From Trichopria drosophilae (lineage: Eukaryota > Arthropoda > Insecta > Hymenoptera > Diapriidae): a stretch of DNA of 64,000 nt. The notes beneath the pieces are model-generated. The model was not told the DNA's origin. It saw only the letters and a list, made by a program, of their open reading frames with translations, and did no database searches. How positions within the stretch are numbered: position 1 is the first letter of the stretch; the number at the start of each line of letters is the position of its first letter. Both the position numbers and the translations under genes were made by a program. Shown here one piece after another: positions 21,545 through 31,044 of this stretch. The DNA lies in contig CM059582.1 in the NCBI GenBank assembly GCA_030407085.1, positions 70,823,501 through 70,887,500 on the forward strand, read 5' to 3'.

Positions 21545-22171
21545 GTGACGCCTCGTGCCATCACCATCGCTGCAGAACAACGGCGGCAAGCCCAGTCTGA
21601 AGACCAGGACTGGGTTACGGTGGTCAAGAAAGGCGTAAAGAAGAAGGCGGAGCAGCCGCAACAACAATGGCAGCACCAGCAGCAGCAGCAACAACAACAA
21701 AGGCCGTTTCCCAGCGCAGTGGAAGGAACAGAGATTGGTGCTTCTGTCCAAGCGAAACCCCCCCCCCCCCCCCAAGTGCTGCCACCTGGCCGGGGTGGGG
21801 GGGGGCTCCGGTCTCCGACGAACCATTCGGGCTATACCGGTAGGTTCGACCATGCCGGGAAGGCCGACGGGGAGGAACTGGCTAAGTGCAGCGCGCTCAC
21901 GTGGTGTGGGCTTCACCCGGAATGTCGGCATGGGCGTCGGCCCGCGTGTTTGCCCGTGCGCGGCATCCCGAGAAGGCGGGAGAAGGGTGTCCTGGGCATT
22001 GAAGGAAGCGCATCCTGCGGGATGCGTGGACCAACACATGTCTTTGGCCCCTTATCCTGCCGATGTGACGGGGGGTCCTGGGAGCGGACCCCGCCTGGGA
22101 TCAATCGGGCGCGGTCAGAAGCTCACCGGGCGCCCCTCGTGTGGGGTCAGAGTAGGGCCGCGGGGACGTGA
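21545..22171 (+). pseudogene. Putative N-terminal ORF1 segment of the R1-like element
   Basis: An open frame with DWVTVVKKGVKKK, then a Gln-rich run coded by CAG/CAA repeats (about 21660-21705) and a proline run. The start of R1-type ORF1 proteins often has a W-x-TVV-basic phrase, so I place it in the retrotransposon, but this is weak. Later residues look out of frame. Confidence 0.4.
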
Positions 22172-22195
22172 GGACGAATTGTAAGGCCAAATTGG

Positions 22196-22900
22196 ATGGA
22201 TGGGAAAACTTCCGCACTGGGGACTGGGGATGGGGTTAGGGAGAGTGATGTGGGTGAGGACGCTCTGCGGGCGGACTTGCCCCCCAGCAGGGGGGAGAGC
22301 CCTCTCGTAAGCGGTGATGAGGGGCCGGGAGGCATTGCCCCCCGGCAGAGAAGGAGTGCCGCCCACCAGGGGGAGGAGAATAGAAGGGCCGCAGACGCGG
22401 CGCTGTCTGCCAGATGGCAGACAGCGTCGCGAGCGAAGCGGAGTGTGGGGGCCAAGATTGGCCCCCGCATCGTTGCATGCGAGGCGGTTGCGGGCCCCTC
22501 GGGGATCGCTGCCTCGAGCGTCCCGTCCACGCCTCGGACGACCTTCCGCCCTAAGCGGCGGAGCGAGTCCGACGTGGCGGGCGTCGTGGTGGCGTCCACG
22601 AAGAGGGCCTGCGTGGAGGCCGAGGCAGCAGGGTCCGCCGACTCCGACATGGAGTTGGATGTCGTGACCCTGCTGCCCTCGGAATTGCATGGGGATGGTG
22701 CCGAGGCACCAAAGTGCATGGGGGTCGGGGTGCCGACGTGCATGGGCGCTATTGCGCCAACGTGCATGGGCACCAAGGCCCCAACTTGCATGGGTGCCGA
22801 GGCACCCGTTGGTGATGGGGGCCCTCCCTCGAGAGAGGCAGACGCCCCCCAAAGGGGGGAAAAAGAAGAGGGGCGGGAAGGAGGGGCCGAGACCGCTTAG
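22196..22900 (+). pseudogene. R1-like ORF1 segment with 24-bp repeat
   Basis: A 234-codon frame rich in Ala, Gly, Pro, Arg and Ser, with RPKRRSESDVAG, typical of the disordered N-terminal half of R1-clade ORF1. Near its end a 24-bp unit (TGCATGGGCGCTATTGCGCC type) repeats at 22715, 22739, 22763 and 22787 and encodes CMGxxAPT octapeptides. It ends at a TAG, and the next ORF1 part continues in another frame at about 22937. Confidence 0.5.
22715..22810 (+). repeat. Four 24-bp coding repeats
   Basis: Units start at 22715, 22739, 22763 and 22787, and each encodes an octapeptide of the CMGA(I/E)APT kind. A longer variant precedes at 22686. Confidence 0.8.
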
Positions 22901-22936
22901 CCCCTCCGACCCGTAGCCGTCGACCCGGTCGCGGCG

Positions 22937-23340
22937 ATGGGGAGGGCAGCGGGGATTGAGAAAGATCTCCGGGCCTTCCTCCTCTCGCCTGGGAGCCGCT
23001 TTAGCCGGAGTGACGCTAATACCGTCCTCGAGCGGCTTGGGGAGCTTCGTTTGCTCCTCGAGCAGACGCTCGGGGCGGTGGTATCGCTCCAGGCTGGAGT
23101 GGCGAGCGGGCAACCGCGGCCGGCAGACAAGCCACCACCCGGTCCCCCTCAGGGGTCCGGGTCGTACGCGGCTGTGGTGCGACGAGGCGTGGTTAACCGG
23201 GGGCCTCCCCCCCGGAAGTGCCCGCCTCCGGCACCGCAGCCGCCTGCGCAGCCTCGGCGCCAAGCGGAGCCGGGTCCAGCTGGATCAGTTGGACCGCGGG
23301 CGCCGAAGGCACCGAAACGGCGACCGCTCCGAAATGCGGT
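22937..23340 (+). pseudogene. R1-like ORF1 segment, C-terminal side
   Basis: A frame with helical LERLGELRLLLEQTLGAVVSL and then GSYAAVVRRG, a phrase common just before the RNA-binding part of R1/TRAS ORF1. A proline-rich segment follows. The zinc knuckles expected at the end of ORF1 are missing because the sequence jumps into the endonuclease near 23340. Confidence 0.55.
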
Positions 23341-23343
23341 GGA

Positions 23344-23640
23344 TCCGCGGACGCATGGGCGAGATGAATGTCTCGTCCGTTTACTACCCGCCCAGGGCCG
23401 ACCCAGCCGGTCAGCTGCTCTACTTGGAAGAGCTGCTGGCGCGAACAGCGGGCTCGGTCCTGATCGGGTTGGATGCCAACGCGGTTTTGCATAGGTGGCA
23501 CTCAAAGGGGGTCAGGCCGGGGCGGGAGAATGCGAGGCGTGGGCGTATATTTGAGGAATTCCTCGACTCCGAAGACGTCGAGGTCCTCAATCGTCCTAGC
23601 CCCGTGTTCACCTACGCCGGCTATCGAGTACGCGACCTCG
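23344..23640 (+). pseudogene. R1-like endonuclease fragment
   Basis: Contains SSVYYPPRADPAGQLLYLEELL, VLIGLDANAVLHRWHSKG, RGRIFEEFLDSEDVEVLN and PVFTYAG. These are the central motifs of R1-clade APE endonucleases (the D-x-N-A-x-x-x-x-W-H-S pattern). The frame runs from the plus frame at 22956. It stops being homologous at about 23640, where the deletion begins. Confidence 0.75.
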
Positions 23641-24302
23641 GTCAGGTACCTCGGCATCATGCTGGGGGAACGACTGAGCTTCAAACCTCACCTTCAACAG
23701 GTCGCGGCTCGTCGGCCAGTTCCGCCGGGTCATGCGGAGGGAGTGGGGACTCCGGAACAGCTCCGTGGCTGCAGTGGCACTGAATCGCATCCAGCGTTCA
23801 GTGCTGCTGGCCATGCTACCCGTATGCCGAACCGTGTCCACGGAGGCGTTGACCGTCCTGGCAGGGGTTCTCCCCTGGGACCTTCACGTGCAGCTGCTGG
23901 AGTTCGGTTACTGCTCGCGCAAAGGGCTGCCCGATCCGGTGGGCGTGCCCGGAGCGCGCAAGGTCGGGGCTGATGGGGGGTTCGCCCCCCTTCAGGGCGC
24001 CGAGCTGGAACGCGCCAAGCGGTGCGTTAAAGAGGCACTGTGGTCCCACTGGAAGGACCGGTGGCCGGGTTGCGGCAAAGGGTCTACGACCCGATGCTTC
24101 TTCCCTGAGCCTAGTCGGGTTGCCGAACTTCGGCATCTCGACTTCGGGCTTAACACCGGGTTCCTTTTGACGGGCCATGGCTCGCTCCGTGAGTTCCTTC
24201 ATAGGAGGGGACTTGCGGAGTCGCCCGCTTGCGATTGCCAGCTTGGTGCCGAAGACTGGGTCCATGTCCTGTGCGATTGTCCGTTTTACGACGGGGAGTT
24301 TC
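23640..24302 (+). pseudogene. R1-like post-RT C-terminus
   Basis: Begins in the thumb region (EYATSVRYLGIMLGERLSFKPHL), changes frame, and from 23732 reads RNSSVAAVALNRIQRSVLLAML and RTVSTEALTVLAGVLPWDL. It ends with the Cys-His knuckle CDCQLGAEDWVHVLCDCPFYDGEF. The catalytic RT core (GVPQGS, FADD) is absent. The element breaks off at Copia sequence right after the knuckle. Confidence 0.8.
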
Positions 24303-24665
24303 AGGGAGTAAACTCGGCTTCCGAATTCTCTGAAATATCTGACGTCAGGTACGGTTCCATTCCATAATTCGAAGTGCGTCTTTCCATTCAGAATCTTCGA
24401 GGGACATCTGTTTCTGATGTGGTTCGCGGTGTTCACGGCTTCTCCCCAGAATGCCATCGGCAACCCAGATTGTATCAGCAAGCATCTAGACACGTCGCTA
24501 AGCGTGCGATTCTTTCTTTCGGCAACGCCGTTTTGTTCCGGTGTATAGGTTACCGTTAGACGACGACTTATTCCATGTTCTGCTAGGAACTTGTCAAATC
24601 TTCCGTTCCGATACTCTTTGCCGTTGTCCGTCTGAAGGTATTTGATTTTTCGACCGGTTTGGTTT
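24303..24665 (-). pseudogene. Copia integrase core fragment
   Basis: The minus strand reads GRKIKYLQTDNGKEYRNGRF, then GISRRLTVTYTPEQNGVAERKNRTL, then FWGEAVNTANHIRNRCPSK and FREFGSRVYSLK. TDNGxEY and YTPxQNGVAERKNRT are diagnostic of Copia integrases, and supply the second Asp and the Glu of the D,D-35-E triad. The first part uses a different frame from the protease segment upstream. The open part begins at about 24640 and ends at the junction near 24303. Confidence 0.88.
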
Positions 24666-25103
24666 TCAGTACGTCGCGAAAATCAGCGTTCCATCGACCT
24701 TCGAGTTCGATAAATTCGTGAAATCGCGCTTATCGTTGCATAAATGGGAAGAACACCCACTGTCCAAGCACCAACTATTTCGCGAATTTTCATTTTTTAC
24801 ACCGAATGCCTGACATTTTCGAGTCACCTTTCCGCGCATCACTTTCTTCGAGAATTTTGACCCGTAAAGCTTCCGGTGTCGGTAAATTGTCGCGTGCGAT
24901 CTTGCGATTCTGTCTGCTTTGTCCCACGCTGCAGCTGCTGCGCCAGATTCTTCGTCTCCAGCAACGACATTGGGTCTCACATTTTCCCCACTTACGTATG
25001 TCCAGTTGTCGTTTCTTACGAGCAGCGCTTCCATCTGGATCTTCCAGATGTCAAAATTATCTTTCGTTAACGATTCGACACGAACTGCGTGATGCGACGC
25101 CAT
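24666..25103 (-). pseudogene. Copia gag N-terminus fused to protease by deletion
   Basis: The ATG at 25103 starts a gag N-terminus (VESLTKDNFDIWKIQMEALL), the usual UBN2-type opening of Copia gag. It passes through IARSHATIYRH into a basic segment, then NSWCLDSGCSSHLCNDKRDF, the Copia aspartic protease motif (LDSGCSSHL). The zinc knuckle CCHC between gag and protease is missing, so this is a deletion product and not a working polyprotein. Confidence 0.85.
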
Positions 25104-25202
25104 TTTCGTCGCGATTTTTCGAACGAGTGAAAATACACACGAACTGGTTTCACTTTATTCACTTATCTCGCACTGTCTTTTTCGAATCCGCGATTTTTCG
25201 CG

Positions 25203-25220
25203 AGTCCTGGGCCCATAACG
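25203..25220 (-). other. Copia-type primer-binding site
   Basis: The minus strand immediately after the LTR reads CGTTATGGGCCCAGGACT, close to the GGTTATGGGCCCA-type copia site and to the one at 10488-10507. Confidence 0.75.
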
Positions 25221-25457
25221 TGTTAGCACGAGCTCGGTGGAGGTAGGGCTCGAAAAGGAACACGACAAGTGAAATCAAAAGTAGCTTTATTAAACAGATT
25301 TAGAAAAAGATACGCACCGGGCGAAAGCGTGGACAAGAATGCGCTATGTTGGCGCGCGGCACGTAAAACAGCAAGAAGCGCCTCTGACGGCGGTGGGCGC
25401 AACTCGAGGTTCGCATACACATCGCTCGAGTATTGTCGGTACAACAGTTTCCTAACA
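25221..25457 (-). mobile_element. Copia 5' LTR (237 bp)
   Basis: Ends are TGTTAG...CTAACA, a perfect 6-bp terminal inversion. On the minus strand it contains CTGTTTAATAAAGC (poly(A) signal, about 25280) and is followed directly by the primer site. Confidence 0.85.
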
Positions 25458-25662
25458 ATGTCAACATGGAACTTCATTTCACCTGTACAATAATTTTGTT
25501 CGCATTACATTTTATAGATGTAACCCATAATTTTCGGTTATATCTGATTAAATTTTATAGGGCAATAGTATGGTGAAAGTAGGGCAAAAGTACTGAAAAG
25601 TTATATGGCAATAGGCTAGCGTAATGAATGATACCACAATTTTGCCACATTTATACTCAGAT
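25458..25662. other. Short non-coding spacer
   Basis: AT-rich DNA, nothing recognised. Confidence 0.4.
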
Positions 25663-25676
25663 GAATCTCGAAAGTT

Positions 25677-26153
25677 GGCGTGATGGTCGTGCGGGCTAAG
25701 GCGTCAGTCTTAGTCCGCCCGAACTGAACGTCGCGAAGGTCCCGAGTTCGAATCCCCGTCCTGCAATTTTCTCTGCTTATGTCCAGTGTGGAATAACCGG
25801 GGAACTTTGCTGGGCGAAGGTACGAATTTGGGACCGCTGCCGACCCCCGTCGGCAGTTATCGGTACCATCAGCGTCTTATCCGCGGTCGGTACGTCGTGG
25901 GTCTTATCTCGGACAAAGAGGGGATAAGCCCCGCGTCGTACTCGCTAAGGCACAGACCGCCGAATCTGCTGGTGGTACCGATATTGGGGTAGGGGGGACT
26001 GGCTCTGGGTGGGTGTTGTGTGTGCCTATAGTTCTGTCTTGTACTGTCTGTCTCTGTCCTGTACCTCTCCACCCGAGAGCCGACCCGCAAATAGACATAT
26101 TCGTCATTAACGCGGGGGAAAATTTCCTGTCCTTTGTCCTTTTTTTGTCCTTT
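25677..26153 (+). mobile_element. tRNA-derived SINE, 477 bp, with 14-bp target duplication
   Basis: The head (25677 to about 25766) is tRNA-like, with an A-box region GTGCGGGCTAAGGCGTCAG near 25690 and a B box GAGTTCGAATCCC at 25744-25756. A GC-rich body follows, ending in a (TCCTTTG/TCCTTT)n tail at 26127-26153. GAATCTCGAAAGTT flanks it exactly on both sides (25663-25676 and 26154-26167). RNA polymerase III transcription and mobilisation by a LINE partner are inferred from the family type. The partner is not known from this window. Confidence 0.9.
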
Positions 26154-26167
26154 GAATCTCGAAAGTT

Positions 26168-26358
26168 AAGAAGCTACATTTTTGCGATAAAAGTTTAGTA
26201 GAAATACGGTTAAATAAATTTAGAATCCAATACTGTAGTAGAACACGTCTGTCAGATATCTGAAGTACGGCAAACAACCATACACAAATTATCCATACAA
26301 CCATCCAGGCTCACGTGTTTCTGTCAGACCTTTACAGGACTTGTACTGTACTTAGATA
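26168..26358. other. Short spacer
   Basis: No gene or repeat recognised. Confidence 0.4.
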
Positions 26359-26360
26359 TA

Positions 26361-26475
26361 CAGGGTGTCCGAAAAGTATGGAAACAGTCCTGTAACTTTT
26401 GAAAGAAAGAAATTTCGAAAATCGCTGAAACACGTGAAACTACTTTTCAAAAAATCTATTTTTTCGCGTGGCCCA
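26361..26475 (+). mobile_element. Left end of a mariner-like element, truncated
   Basis: TA is followed by CAGGGTGTCCGAAAAGTATG, the CAGGGT-type terminus seen in the other mariner-like elements here. It continues to the 12-G run at about 26477. No right end or transposase is found. Confidence 0.6.
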
Positions 26476-26519
26476 AAGGGGGGGGGGGGGCGTTGGGCAC
26501 GAAGGTGGATAAATATCTT

Positions 26520-26993
26520 AAATGGCAACATGGGTCGAGTTGGGGCTCACACGAGCGAGCGAGGAGGCGAAGGAAAAGCCTACCGCGACTATATGTAAGT
26601 CGGTCCTGAGCCATAATTTGTACTTTGTGTTGGGCCGCATGCCCCCTATATTCTTTTTCTGCTACATGAATAAATACCATAGTTATCTTATTTAATAAAC
26701 TTGTGTCTCGCCTTTTCTTTGCCCCCTGATAATTCCGCAGCTGTGCGAGGCGGAGTGCGGGAACCGCCACTTAGGGTTTCGCGGTTTTCAGGCGCGGAAG
26801 GAGGCGAAGACGACCTCCTCTGGATCGATCTCTTGCTCCCCGGACACATAGAGACAGCCGAGTAAGGCCGCTTACCTGGCGCGGCGTTTCCCCCCGGGAA
26901 ACGCCAAAGTCCGTTTGACGGACGGTAACGGTCGAAAAATTTTCCAACCCGGCAAAAAGTCGTACGGTTGTGCGTGCTTCGGAAAAGTAGAGC
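26520..26993 (+). other. Possible LTR and leader of the gag remnant
   Basis: Two AATAAA signals (about 26670 and 26694) are followed by a GC-rich leader running into the gag-like frame. The layout fits U3-R-U5 plus leader, but I cannot fix TG...CA ends or a primer site. Confidence 0.3.
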
Positions 26994-27774
26994 GTGGACG
27001 GTGAAGCGACTTCGCTCATGGGGAGAGAAAATCGGAGGGGGGATTTCAACGTCGAGGAATTCTTAACCAGCCTCAACGAGTGCGTGGACTGCCTCGAGCT
27101 AAATGAAGAGGATGTCCTAAGGGTGATGCCCGGTTTGTTGGACGGAAAAACCAAGCAATGGGCGCGAGCGGCAATTGAGGCGAAGATTCGCCAAGGAGAA
27201 GGACGACACGGATGTTCTTTTAAAGATACACGAGCGTCTGCAGGGACCGGCGGAAGTCGCCGGAGACTTCATTGAAGAAATGCGACGTCAATTTAGGAGG
27301 ATGAAGGTATCGCCACAAGAGGCATACCAAGTGCGGATGACAATCCGGAATTTACGACCAGATTGTCGTAAATCCGAGGCGGTGAAAAAGAGCGGTACTT
27401 TCCACGCACTTTTCACCGTAACTCGGGAGATTGCCGAGGAGAAACGTTGGGATCTACGTTATCACCAACAAGTAGAGAGTCAGAGACGAGAAATGCTGAC
27501 AAGGCCAGCGATGCGTAATCCGAGAGTCGCAGCTGGCACGATCGAATCGGATACGGCGTCTGAAACGACATTTGGCAGTACCGGACGAAGACCTCGTCGC
27601 AACGAGAACTCCGAGAGGAGGAAACGGCGAGGAGGCCGAAAAAGGAGGAACTCCGAAGAAGTGGCCGCGACCGAGCCCCGGCGCAGATCGGAGGCTATGT
27701 TGATCAAACAGCCGGTTGGACCAAGGTCAACCAAGGTCGCCCAGATGGTCCGGTCGGGCGAGCCCAAAGCGACG
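26994..27774 (+). pseudogene. Gag-like remnant of an LTR retrotransposon
   Basis: Two overlapping frames make one gag-like protein: FNVEEFLTSLNECVDCLELN, LRVMPGLLDGKTKQWARAA, then (after a frame change near 27180) RRRFAKEKDDTDVLLKIHERL and VAGDFIEEMRRQFRRM. This is the retrotransposon gag/capsid pattern of Ty3/Gypsy-type elements. The following part is strongly basic. No zinc knuckle, protease or pol is present. The frame runs into the C15A array, so it is a relic. Confidence 0.6.
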
Positions 27775-28273
27775 CCCCCCCCCCCCCCCACCCCCCCCCC
27801 CCCCCACCCCCCCCCCCCCCCACCCCCCCCCCCCCCCACCCCCCCCCCCCCCCACCCCCCCCCCCCCCCACCCCCCCCCCCCCCCACCCCCCCCCCCCCC
27901 CACCCCCCCCCCCCCCCACCCCCCCCCCCCCCCACCCCCCCCCCCCCCCACCCCCCCCCCCCCCCACCCCCCCCCCCCCCCACCCCCCCCCCCCCCCACC
28001 CCCCCCCCCCCCCACCCCCCCCCCCCCCCACCCCCCCCCCCCCCCACCCCCCCCCCCCCCCACCCCCCCCCCCCCCCACCCCCCCCCCCCCCCACCCCCC
28101 CCCCCCCCCACCCCCCCCCCCCCCCACCCCCCCCCCCCCCCACCCCCCCCCCCCCCCACCCCCCCCCCCCCCCACCCCCCCCCCCCCCCACCCCCCCCCC
28201 CCCCCACCCCCCCCCCCCCCCACCCCCCCCCCCCCCCACCCCCCCCCCCCCCCACCCCCCCCCCCCCCCACCC
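27775..28273. repeat. Perfect (C15A) minisatellite, 31 units
   Basis: The 16-bp unit of fifteen C and one A is repeated without a single error: A falls at 27790 and every 16 bases to 28270. The purine strand is G15T. Long Pro or Gly frames across it are artefacts of composition. The G-rich strand should form G-quadruplexes readily. Confidence 0.95.
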
Positions 28274-28428
28274 AATCTTCGAAATTATAGTCTTTTACAA
28301 AATAGTACATTTCGACACATGCGCGTAAAATCGAATTTGCGCACCGTTTGTAACATGGGATTAGATAGGCCGGTGCGTAAAATCGAATTCTTACGCACGA
28401 GTGTCGAACCGTATTTTTTGACATAACG
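28274..28428. other. Spacer with palindromic GTAAAATCGAATT phrases
   Basis: GCGTAAAATCGAATT occurs twice (about 28323 and 28375) and in part again after the MITE at about 29257. Probably the host sequence into which the next element inserted. Confidence 0.4.
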
Positions 28429-28430
28429 TA

Positions 28431-29246
28431 AATGTCCCGATTAATGTCCATGTAAGATTTTTTTGGCAGAAAATGAACGAAAATATAAGTATAAATCACT
28501 CCAAATATAAAACAATTTGTTTAGTAGCAAAGTTCAACTCATTCTTAATCGATAATGATGACTGTCGAAACTTAATTTATGTTTTTTTAATATTTAAAAC
28601 ATGAAATAAAAAAGAGTAAAGTTGTCCCTATTAATGTCCATTTAATGTTTTCTAGTCCCTATTAGCGACCGGCAAGTGTCCCGGTCGTTGACCGGTACAA
28701 AACGTAGCAAATATTCATGGTTGTCCCAATTTAATGACCGTTTATGACGAAATCTGGCCGCGTTACGGCCTGTATAATGCCGACTTCCTATTCCTCGAGA
28801 GTGGACATTAAATACGGACAGTTGTCTATTTTGTGTCCCAATTAATGTTTTCAATATTTTTAAATATATCATTAGTATTTTTTAAATATACGCGATAGTT
28901 AACGCAATATTAACCTTTAGTTATCTATATGTAAGCATATTTTTACTCAGAATCGCATTTTAATGTCATAAAACGGTTACAAAGTGTCACAGGTGGCGTG
29001 CAAAATCTACTAAGATGGCCACTGAAATTAAATTTTTTCCTACTTTCGTGTATCGACCACTACAATTTGTTTTCCTTAAATTTAGATATTATTTTTGATA
29101 CGCTAATACTTACATGAAAATGTTCCTAAATAAATTTAGAATCTAATGCAACTTTTTATTTATGATGAATTTAAAGATTTGTTTATAATTATAATAAAAT
29201 ATATTAATGGCCACTAAATCGGGACACGGACATTAATCGGGACATT
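28431..29246. mobile_element. Non-autonomous TIR element (MITE-like), 816 bp, TA target
   Basis: Ends AATGTCCCGATTAATGTCC and its inverse are flanked by TA (28429-28430 and 29247-29248). The phrase TGTCCC-ATTAATG recurs inside near 28623 and 28833. No coding capacity. Confidence 0.75.
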
Positions 29247-29248
29247 TA

Positions 29249-29453
29249 CCTCACTATGCGTAAAATTTGTGCGCCGTTTTTGGTATGTGAAGTACGAGTT
29301 TGCGCACGCATGCTGACCGCGGCGCATGAGTGCCTGGCGAAGCCGAAAATGGCGTCACATTTTATTGAAAATTTAAAAAATTGAATATCTAAAAAACACC
29401 ACCTTTTAAAATTTTCATTTTTTTTTTAATTAATGTGTCCATATGTGACTCAT
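29249..29453. other. Spacer
   Basis: No gene recognised. Confidence 0.4.
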
Positions 29454-29653
29454 TCTCAAAATGTTGGCTCTAGTAAAACATTTTGATGCTGAGAAACAAT
29501 AGGTGGCCCGAATTGGATGAGGGTCCCAATTGAACTAGTTTCCCCCATTTTCCAGGCAGGTTTGTGTGTGGAAGAATGAAATTTCTTTACAATATTTGAA
29601 ATATTAATTTTTTTTTCTCATTTTCTAACTCATACCCTAGCTTCTTTCTAAAC
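29454..29653. repeat. About 200-bp direct repeat, copy A
   Basis: From CTCAAAATGTTGGCTCTAG to CTTTCTAAA, almost identical to 29826-30024. Together they bracket a transposon fragment. Confidence 0.9.
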
Positions 29654-29825
29654 TCGAAATATCTCGAGAACTATGCACAGAATCAAAAAAATTGTCGGAT
29701 GAAAGTGGTTCGACACGAAGGGGGGCATCCAGTGATAATTAAATTTACCCCCTCCCCCATCCCTTGGGGGTGGAGTGGGGGCAAAAACAATAAAACTTAA
29801 ATAGGAACCCCCAGTTTTTTCAACC
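29654..29825. mobile_element. Fragment of the CAGGGTGGCC mariner-like family
   Basis: Contains CGAAATATCTCGAGAACTAT, the GGATGAAAGTGGTTCGACAC phrase, the ACCCCCTCCCCCATCCC block and CAAAAACAATAAAACTTAAA, which match the long ends of the elements at 59724-64000. Only one unit of the end repeat is present. Confidence 0.85.
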
Positions 29826-30024
29826 CTCAAAATGTTGGCTCTAGTAAAACATTTTGATGCTGAGAAACAATAGGTGGCCCGAATTGGATGAGGGTTCCAA
29901 TTGAACTAGTTTCCCCCATTTTCCAGGCAGGTTTGTGTGTGGAAGAATGAAATTTCTTTACAATATTTGAAATATTAATTTTTTTTTCTCATTTTCTAAC
30001 TCATACCCTAGCTTTTTTCTAAAC
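29826..30024. repeat. About 200-bp direct repeat, copy B
   Basis: Near-identical to 29454-29653. Confidence 0.9.
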
Positions 30025-30479
30025 ATTTTGTTTCATAATTGTTCAAACAGGTTTTATTTACTAATTCCAAAATGTTACATTTTCGGCAGATAAGAAAGAG
30101 TGTATTAAATTTATTAATTCTAAAAAAGAATTGGGTCATGGGCGAAGAATAATTATCCCAACATGTAAAAATTTTTCACCGCCTTTAATACCATTAACAG
30201 GCGAAATTGGGTCAACGAATATACCGAAGAAAGTGCAGGTTTGATGTTTATATATTTATAATACTTTTTTTCTCCTAATAAAGTACTCGATGTTTATTTC
30301 TCATACTAAATGTTATTTTAAATCTTCTATAATACAATGTGAATAAACGATCGCGACTGCGTGTTTCGGAACTGATGGTATATTTCGCGCGTTCTATTAT
30401 TTGACTCCGTAGTTACTTTCGTTGATCGTCGGACCGTTACCTTCGATCCCGTAATCTCGTTTTTCCACTCGACTCGAGC
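30025..30479. other. Spacer, nothing recognised
   Basis: AT-rich. No supported frame. Confidence 0.4.
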
Positions 30480-30780
30480 GCTTTCGACTCGCCGTACCAC
30501 GGCAAAAGAAATAGTATTTTTCATAACAAGTGCGCATAATAACATTTCGCGCACCAAGGGCAATTAGAGGCCCGAGGGCCGGCAAAGCCCGGGGGCGCGA
30601 AATATTGCGAACGTGTTATGAACAATATTTTTCTTCATAGTTAGCGCGAGATGCGTCAACTTTTATTTGCAAAGAGCAATGTTTAAGCGTGGGTGAGAAG
30701 TGGTGCGCGAAATCGCATTTTGCGCCTCAAAAACGGGGAGCAAAATCGTATTTTACGCTTACTATGAAGAAAAAAAAATA
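30480..30780. repeat. Cluster of imperfect palindromes with GCGCGAAAT arms
   Basis: An AGTATTTTTCATAACAAGTG arm and the GCGCGAAAT sequence near 30500-30550 are mirrored by GCGCGAAATATTGCG and GTTATGAACAATATTTTTCT at about 30595-30635. TTTTTCTTCATAGT (30631) is mirrored by ACTATGAAGAAAAA (about 30762). Fold-back element remnants are likely. Confidence 0.55.
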
Positions 30781-31044
30781 AATTCACCTTGTGTATCCAG
30801 AAGATACGTCACACGCACCGTTCACCGCATTTCTGCACACCAGTTTTAAAACATAGTTTTTACATCCTTTCGAAGTTATTTTTTTTCGCGGTTTGCTTAC
30901 AGAATAGGTATTATGTTTACAACAAAAACCAAGATCGTGAATTTCAGAAATATGTTACAAGACCTACTGACTGGAATCCTAATCAGCATCTTAATAAGGC
31001 TTCTTAAACCCTCTGGTCGTGATTGGTATTTGTCGTAATCTATG
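30781..31044. other. Spacer
   Basis: A 72-codon frame here has no motif and is not called. Confidence 0.35.

Larger units (their letters stand above)
21192..24302 (+). mobile_element. R1-clade-like non-LTR retrotransposon, internally deleted, GC-rich
   Basis: A GC-rich block in AT-rich surroundings. In order it carries a 5' region with Gln-rich coding, two ORF1 segments in different frames, part of an endonuclease, a jump over nearly the whole RT core, and then the post-RT C-terminus with a CCHC-type knuckle. Style and composition fit the R1/TRAS side of the non-LTR tree. It ends at a junction with Copia sequence near 24303, and the 3' UTR and poly(A) are missing. Confidence 0.7.
24303..25457 (-). 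mobile_element. Copia-type LTR retrotransposon, 5' half with deletions
   Basis: Minus-strand element with a 5' LTR (25221-25457), a primer-binding site, a start of gag, a protease motif and part of an integrase. Gag is joined to protease, and protease to integrase, by internal deletions. RT, RNase H and the 3' LTR are missing. It abuts the R1-like element at 24303. Confidence 0.85.

Noticed and set aside
22115..23263. 382-aa minus-strand frame
   Set aside because: Antisense of the GC-rich R1-like ORF1. Stop codons are rare there because of composition.
25677..25766. tRNA gene
   Set aside because: A and B boxes are present, but the sequence is the head of a SINE with flanking duplications and continues into a 390-bp body. 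The cloverleaf stems are not complete.
26994..27774. Endogenous virus
   Set aside because: Only a gag-like fragment is present, with no pol or env. An LTR retrotransposon remnant is the simpler reading.
27480..28499. Long Pro-rich and Gly-rich open frames on both strands
   Set aside because: They exist only because the C15A array has no stop codon in any frame. There is no start context or homology outside the array.
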